Source of the DNA: Gigaspora margarita
Taxonomy: Eukaryota > Glomeromycota > Glomeromycetes > Diversisporales > Gigasporaceae
Assembly (NCBI GenBank): GCA_009809945.1
Contig: WTPW01000065.1
Location: 351,632 to 415,631, forward strand
Reading direction: 5' to 3'
Length of the DNA: 64,000 nucleotides
In this document: piece by piece, positions 58,618 to 64,000 of the stretch
Layout: each line of letters starts with the position of its first letter
Position numbering within the stretch: the first letter of the stretch is position 1
Translations under genes and position numbers: made by a program
The notes under the pieces: generated by a model
The model's input: the letters and a program-made list of their open reading frames with translations, nothing else
Database searches by the model: none
What the model was told of the DNA's origin: nothing

Positions 58618-60090
58618 TTATGTGAGATATAAGAATGGTTTTTGTGAAATGAAGGATTGAGTTAAAGGTTTTGTTGGAGTGAGGACTGGCAGTGGTATCG
58701 GAGTGGGAGGAGGGAGGACGCCCGAGTGTTGTGCCGCTCTTGAGGGTAACCAGATTTCTTGATATATGAATTTGGTAATGTGGTGGTGGAGCACCGGTGT
58801 ATATTTTTGTTTTAGTCTATTTGAGGGAAGTGGAATTGTGGTAAAGGTCGTAATAATACCGACGGGAACTGCTTTGGTAATGTAGAGGTTATTGTATGTT
58901 TGAATGAAGTTATTGGGGATTTCGTATTGTAATTTGTATTTTTCAGCTACTTCTTTCAGAATGCTGTTTAATTTAGTACGTAAAGAAAAGGGGTTAGAGA
59001 TGCAAGTTAGTATATGTGCGATGTCTTCAGGGGCAGCCTGGCATCTTGGACAGAGATGGTTTGGATTCTTGCGTGGGTTACGGAGGTGTAAGAGGAGTTG
59101 AGTAGGGAGTTCTTCCGCTATAAGTTTAACCTTGAAGTTTTTTAGTTTGGACAGAGAGAGGTGTGTGTAAAGCGCTTTTGGTTTATCATTGTATGATAAG
59201 TATTGTTGGGACATGTCCCAATTAATGTTGTTCAGTATTTGGTCCCAGAGTGTGATTCGTTGTTGGTTATGCCTTCTGAGGTTGTTTATTATGGTGAATG
59301 TTTGTTTTAGAAGTGCGTTTGTTTGGATGGGAACCGGTGTATATAACAATAGTGTGGTATATTTGTTATGGAGGAATCTGTGGGGAGTAATGTCTAGAAT
59401 AGTAGGGTCTAGTGTACTGTGAACTTTTAAACTTCGGTTGAAGGTAATCAATATTTTTCTGTCTAGTAGTAGTCCGTAAAGGATGTGTGAGGTTAACGGG
59501 TAGGGTGTTTTGTCTAAACTTCTGATGTTTGTCAGGGGAGTGTCTTTTATCTGTTCAATTAAATTCTTGAAAGAAGCGTGGTTAGTAGTCAATTTTATTG
59601 TGGTTGATGAATTTATCGTAGTGAGTATGAAGATGAATGCTGTTAGGAGGGAGGTCATATGTGAGGGCCAATANTTATTATGGGAGCNTATTAGTTGTTC
59701 NGATNTTGGGGTTTGTATNGTGNTGANNNATTTCTTATTATATTGATCTTGGGTTTTTGTACAAGCAATTTGAAGAGTTAGGCATTTCTTTTTAAAATGG
59801 CGACTGACTAGTGCGGTCCATTCCTCTTCTGGGAGTTTTTCAAATAAGGAATGTGCCCTAGGGAGGGTCAGTTATATGTTGTGTCTGGGTATGGATTGCC
59901 ATGTAAGTTTAAGTGCGCGTTGGATGTCTTTGATATTTGCATGAATTGTGTGTCTGGAGTCGACATGTATGTTCAAAATTTGGGTCTTATCAGTGAAAAA
60001 ATAACAGTGAACTTGGTGTTTGAATTTCTTATTTTTTATAGTACAGCCAGGACAAGGTTTAGGTTGTATGGGGAGGTCGTTGAATTGATT
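58618..60090 (-). pseudogene. LINE ORF2 C-terminal part: RNase H-like and zinc finger
   Basis: The upstream part reads CPGCTIKNKKFKHQVHC (about 60045-59990), a zinc-finger-like patch. Next comes a degraded RNase H-like stretch (58618-59658 frame, first 95 residues: ILTTINSS, LTTNHASFKNLIEQI, ITFNRSLKVHS). The last third has a CCHC finger, CPRCQAAPEDIAHILTC, near 59060-59010, and ends at 58618. Ns and at least one stop interrupt the junction near 59660-59870. The arrangement RT, RNase H, C-terminal finger matches LINE families known in mycorrhizal fungi. Confidence 0.7.
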
Positions 60091-62726
60091 TAATGTTTGA
60101 CCTTTAGTTTTGGTGTAGCAGGGTTGAAGATTTTCCCGAAGGTGCCTTGACGAGTTAAGATCCAGCCCTTTCTTTCAGTCCAGGCAGGAATGATGAAGGG
60201 GTTTGGTTCAACTAAGGTAAAGCTGGGTGTGGCTGCTGATGTGATTAGTTCTTGGACGAGGAAGAACCATTTCGGTATTCTTCCTCTCGTTATTTTTTTG
60301 ATGTTATGGTGAAATGTTGACCAGTTTAACACTTCACGGTTATCTAAGCTCAGGAATTGTTCGATGCTAGTTATGTTGAGTTTGTTAAATTTTTCTTTGA
60401 GGTATGCTTTTTTGGGGTGTAGGTCAATGATTTGATCTACTGGTGTACCGAGTTGTTTTGTAATAATAGGCCATTCGTACTGTGGATTACAATAGCTGAT
60501 GTTGAGTTTATGCATAGCTAAGATGGCCTGTGCCATGTAAGTGTGGAGTTGATTGAGTGGCAGGAGTGGGGGTTCGAGTAGAACTGAAGTGTTGCTATTA
60601 GAGGCATCTTGAATTTGTTGTAAACGAATTTTGAGGTAGGANGAGCNNAAGTTAGGGTGGTTTAGGCCTTTTTGTANAGTTGTGATAAGGGCTTGGTCTT
60701 GAGCTTGTTCAATGTCAATTAAGGCATAAATCCCTGGGCAAAAGAGAAAGGAGTTTGGGAGGCCCCGGGCTAATTTAGCTTTGTGTTTGACTAAGGTAGT
60801 CATAGTTTGTTTGAGTGTATTAAGCTGATTACGGTTGAGGTATGAGGAATAAAGACGGTATTTAAATCGGGGTATTATGACATGGTTAATTATGTAGATG
60901 GCTTGTTTTTCTGTTGTTTTTGCATAACGGAGTCTACGGAGACTGGCGTTTATTTCGGCAATGATTAGTTTTTGTATGTATCTGTGGTTGTTGTTTGTTG
61001 TGAACCAAGCTCCCAGATATTTTAGTGGCAAATTGGTGGGTAATGCCTGGATTGTTGTATTATTGAAGTTTATGTTGGCATCATTTAAAGAGGTAGTAGT
61101 GAGCAAGGATATTTCGAGGGATTGACCCTGATATTGTTGAGGTAGTAAAAATTAGTGGCTGTTTGTATAATGTCCATTAGTTCCTTTTTGTTTGACGCCA
61201 CCCAGAGGGAGTCGTCCATATAAGCCATTACTGAAGTATTTAATGATTCGTGTTGGGGGGAAGGAGAAGTACAGCTGTAGCCTTTGTAGGTTTGTTAGAT
61301 TTTTGAGATAAGTGGGTCGTAGAAGATTTTCCACAAAAGCGTAGAGAGTTTTGCCTTGGTCGATTCTGTCTTGTACGGTGTAGAGTTCTGTGAAGCCTAA
61401 GTCTGTAATAACTTGGTTAGTATGGTTCGAGAGAAGGTATGTTAGTAGTTCTATAAGAGGGTGAGGAATTTTGATTCTTCGGAGTGCTCTAGCTAAGGTG
61501 TTAATATGGACAGAGTCGAAAGCTTTCGATATGTCCTGGGAGAGGATCCATAGGTCCTTTTTATTAGTGACCGCGTCTTCCAGAATCTGTCCGAGCTGGA
61601 GTATGGGTTGGAGGGTTGATTGGTACGGGAAGGCAGCAAAATTATGGCTAGAGAGTATGTTGTTTTTCATAATGATTGGAGTGAGTCTATTGTTTAGTAT
61701 TTTAGTGAAAACCTTTCTTGTATGATCTATTAGTGTAATGGGACGTGTGGTTGTGAGGTCGTAATTATAGTTCGGCTTCTTGGGGATAGGCCAAATGTTC
61801 GCTCGGAGCCACTGATTTGGTACTTTATTCAATTGTAGGCAGGCATTTAGGATTAGTAGGAGGTTTNTCTTTGCTGAGGTTGGNAGGTGTTNTAACACTT
61901 CATTTGTAATTGTGAGGGGGCCANGAGCTTTCNCTTTGGGCGCAAATTGGATAGTGCTTTCTAGTTCTTCTAGAGAAATAGGATCGAGAATCGTAGAGTA
62001 GATCCTTCCATCAATTGAATTTATCGGTTGGTATGAGTCTTCCCATTCNCTAATGAGGNCTGGATCTGTTGAAGGGGGGTTTGTTCTAGTCCAGGTTTTA
62101 AAGTGGCTTCGTATGTGATCTTTGATTTCTTGTTTTTCTGTTAGGACCCTGTCTGGTAAGATGATTTTATCTGTTCGTACCGGTGAGGGTTTTCGTTTTA
62201 AGATACTGTNGAGCATNCTTGTTGTGTTAGTGGAGAAGTCATTGTATCTACGGTTAACGAAGCCATCAATTCTTTTACTGAGTTCTTGCATTTTCTCTGC
62301 GTTTCTAGCTAGCCATATGGTGTGTTTGATGCTTTTTAGTTTTATGATTGTTTGAGGGAGCCCATTGGTCAACTCGTCCTGTGTTAGTGTAGGGACGGGG
62401 AGGTTTGACAGAGTTGCAATTTTGTTCAGTGAGTTATTGACATCACCCGGAGAAAGGACAGCTGGGGTGGTTAATTTTTTGAGGAGTTTGTTGGAGATTT
62501 TTAGTGCGTTGTGGAAATGTGTTGCTTTTAGTGATAATGCATGGAAGGTTTTAGGGTAAGTAAATGAAAAAGGAATGTGTTTGTTAATTTGTCGCTTGAT
62601 TGACGTGGACCAGGTGTGCCAGAGTTTGTTCAGTTCTGCTAGGTTTATGGGCGATAGAGGTGGTTCCTGTGAGGTGGCCAAATGGTCTACATCTTTAGTG
62701 AATTCTTTCCAATTTTCTGTCATCAT
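60090..62726 (-). pseudogene. LINE reverse transcriptase
   Basis: The frame starting MMTENWKEF leads into the RT domain: LTITNEVL, WLRANIWPIPKKPN, TRPITLIDHTRKVF, ILSSHNFAAFP, motif A LSQDISKAFDSV (about 61550-61510), motif B region DRIDQG (about 61375). A frame change near 61350 shifts the rest: LLWKIFYDPLISKI and the catalytic YMDD at 61222-61211 lie in another frame, and a second change near 61110 returns to the frame reading LPLKYLGAWFTTNNNH. It copies the LINE RNA at the nicked target in intact relatives. Two or more frame changes and Ns suggest decay or a mixed consensus. Confidence 0.88.
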
Positions 62727-62729
62727 TTT

Positions 62730-63573
62730 TTCGTATTGGTATATTTTCCTTCTTCGTTTTTTATTCCTGTGGATATTTTGTTTTTGAATTTGGATGTGCC
62801 ATATAGTTGAAACTATGCTATGGTCGCTATTGGTGATGAAAGCGGCATTATGTATTGATGGGGTGTCAAGGTCTAACAGTAGGTCACTTGTACACCATAT
62901 ATCATCTATTTGGCTGGACGAGGTGGGGCCAACCCAGGTGGGTTGGGTAATGTCATGAAAGTCTAGGAGGCTAATTGCATTGGAGGCATTTAAGTTGGTA
63001 AATAGCNGAAATTTGGTGTTCNTGCGTTGATNTTTGTTAAAGTCCCCAAGGAGCAGGACGTTCCAATTTCTGTTCTTGGCTTCCGTAAACCATTTTACTA
63101 GTTGTTCTTGTGTACGTTGGTTTAACTTAGGGTGATTGGTAATTGATGGTAAGTAAGTCGATATGATTCTCGTCTTGTTGGAGGGGAAGTAGAAGTCGAT
63201 GTAAAGTGCGGTGCCACAAAGGTTTTTATATCATGAATATAGGGTTGCAAGGGCTTGCACACTATTAACGCGGTTCCCAGACTCGAGGCCCTCTGTTCAC
63301 TATTATAGGGAGTGAAATTAGCGTAGAAAAAGGAGTAGAGGGGTTAGTATGGTTAGAATTACGGTCGGTAAATTTAGTCTCTGTCAAAGCGATTATGTGT
63401 AGGTTAGAATTATGGCAATTTTCAATCCAATTTTGTAATTTAAGTTGGTTGTTTGCGCCCTGTATGTTATGTGTAGCAATCAAAATTCCATTAGTGAGTG
63501 AAAAATTTTCTATAGATGGTTGTATGGGTGATCCCAGTAGGGGTGTGGATGTTATGGTATTTGTATCAGTCAT
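62730..63573 (-). pseudogene. LINE AP endonuclease (start of ORF2)
   Basis: ATG at 63573 begins MTDTNTITSTPLLGSPIQ; then THNIQGANNQ and ALTETKF (endonuclease motifs) to about 63270, where the open frame ends. The domain continues out of one frame with ISTYLPSI, LLLGDFN (about 63060) and SSQIDDIW (about 62905), and NSDHSIVST near the end. It nicks target DNA in intact LINEs. The ATG lies three bases after the stop of the upstream ORF, a spacing that suggests reinitiation. Confidence 0.8.
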
Positions 63574-63575
63574 AT

Positions 63576-63983
63576 TTAATCTTCGTAATCAAAAATCTCC
63601 CAATTGGGTTTGGGAAGGTCTGTTAGTTCAATTATGTAGTTTGGGACGTTTGNGAANGAGAATTTTGTTCNCAGTTTATCTACAGTAGGGATGAATTCTT
63701 CGTATTTGGTAATTGGTAACACCNGNGGGTGGTCTGGNAAGAGATCAGGAAGGGTCTTCAAGATTTCTTCTAAAGTAGTTGGGAGGTCTGGTTTGAGGTT
63801 CGTGGGTTTTGACCGCTTTGGGATGTTTATCCAATTTTCTGGTATAGCTCTAAAGAAGTAGAGTTTCCTTAGTTTACAGGCAGCAGTGACTAGATCTTTG
63901 GGGCTAGTTATTGGGAGTTTAATTTTCATATTTTTTAGTTTCCTGTGATCCCATGGGAGGTCAGGTTTATTAGTATAATTCAA
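63576..63983 (-). CDS. LINE ORF1, C-terminal part
   Basis: An open frame of 135 codons or more that ends just before ORF2. It includes KLRKLYFFRAIPENWINIP, then ending DLPKPNWEIFDYED. The start is probably outside the window. The position suggests the LINE RNA-binding ORF1, but no zinc knuckle or coiled coil is visible in this piece. Confidence 0.6.
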   Translation of the reverse strand: MNYTNKPDLPWDHRKLKNMKIKLPITSPKDLVTAACKLRKLYFFRAIPENWINIPKRSKPTNLKPDLPTTLEEILKTLPDLXPDHXXVLPITKYEEFIPTVDKLXTKFXFXNVPNYIIELTDLPKPNWEIFDYED

Positions 63984-64000
63984 GTTTGTGTATGCAATGG

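Larger units (their letters stand above)
58410..64000 (-). mobile_element. LINE (non-LTR retrotransposon), 5' end outside window
   Basis: Minus strand. The 3' end is a run of about 22 A (the T run at 58410-58431), with AATAAA shortly upstream (about 58460). Going 5': RNase H-like and zinc-finger part, reverse transcriptase, AP endonuclease (end of ORF2), then the end of ORF1. Several single Ns (59674-59726, 60642-60676, 61867-62217, 63007-63032, 63653-63738) fall in it, as expected when several copies are collapsed. Target duplication cannot be checked because the 5' end is not included. Confidence 0.92.

Overview
The window looks like nuclear DNA of a repeat-saturated, AT-rich fungus. The best guess is an arbuscular mycorrhizal fungus (Glomeromycotina, perhaps Gigasporaceae). 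The reasons are the mix of Helitron, MULE, LINE and Ty3/gypsy relics, small spliced genes for secreted proteins with phase-1 introns, and protein families remembered from Rhizophagus and Gigaspora. This placement is inference; no rRNA or conserved housekeeping gene is present to confirm it. One assembly gap (24116-25101) and scattered single Ns lie in repeats.

Layout: 1-1.6 kb holds a foldback repeat and one intact-looking two-exon secreted-protein gene. 2-6.4 kb holds a dispersed repeat, MITEs and a hAT-like element with a perfect 8-bp target duplication. 6.8-14.8 kb is a broken Ty3/gypsy LTR element with two smaller elements inserted in it. 14.9-27.5 kb is a thicket of terminal-inverted-repeat elements, an 829-bp tRNA-headed retroposon, and arrays of a roughly 330-bp satellite built from two alternating palindromes; the assembly gap sits at that array. 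28.4-35.7 kb holds three more hAT-like elements, one of which contains a 1.26-kb palindrome. 35.7-37.9 kb is a MULE transposase relic. 38.1-46.6 kb is an almost complete Helitron of about 8.5 kb with a Rep/helicase gene, a second gene and recognisable ends. 48.5-51.5 kb is a nest of at least four levels of elements, most with their own target duplication. 51.7-57.8 kb has a broken secreted-protein gene, a perfect 420-bp palindrome, tandem-repeat DNA and a possible cupredoxin-like exon. 58.4 kb to the window end is the 3' part of a LINE on the minus strand.

Three patterns cut across families. First, many of the elements are hAT-like: ends near TAG(A/G/T)G and 8-bp duplications, with interiors made of a short motif private to each element. 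Second, about seven otherwise unlike inverted-repeat elements carry a telomere-like CTAACCCTAA tract inside. Third, the Helitron ends in a hairpin followed by CTTG rather than the usual CTRR, and a second hairpin-plus-CTTG end occurs near 6.15 kb on the minus strand. No hAT transposase was found here, so the hAT-like elements appear non-autonomous.

Very little of the window is host coding sequence: one credible gene (790-1384), one broken gene (51704-52369) and two weak candidates.
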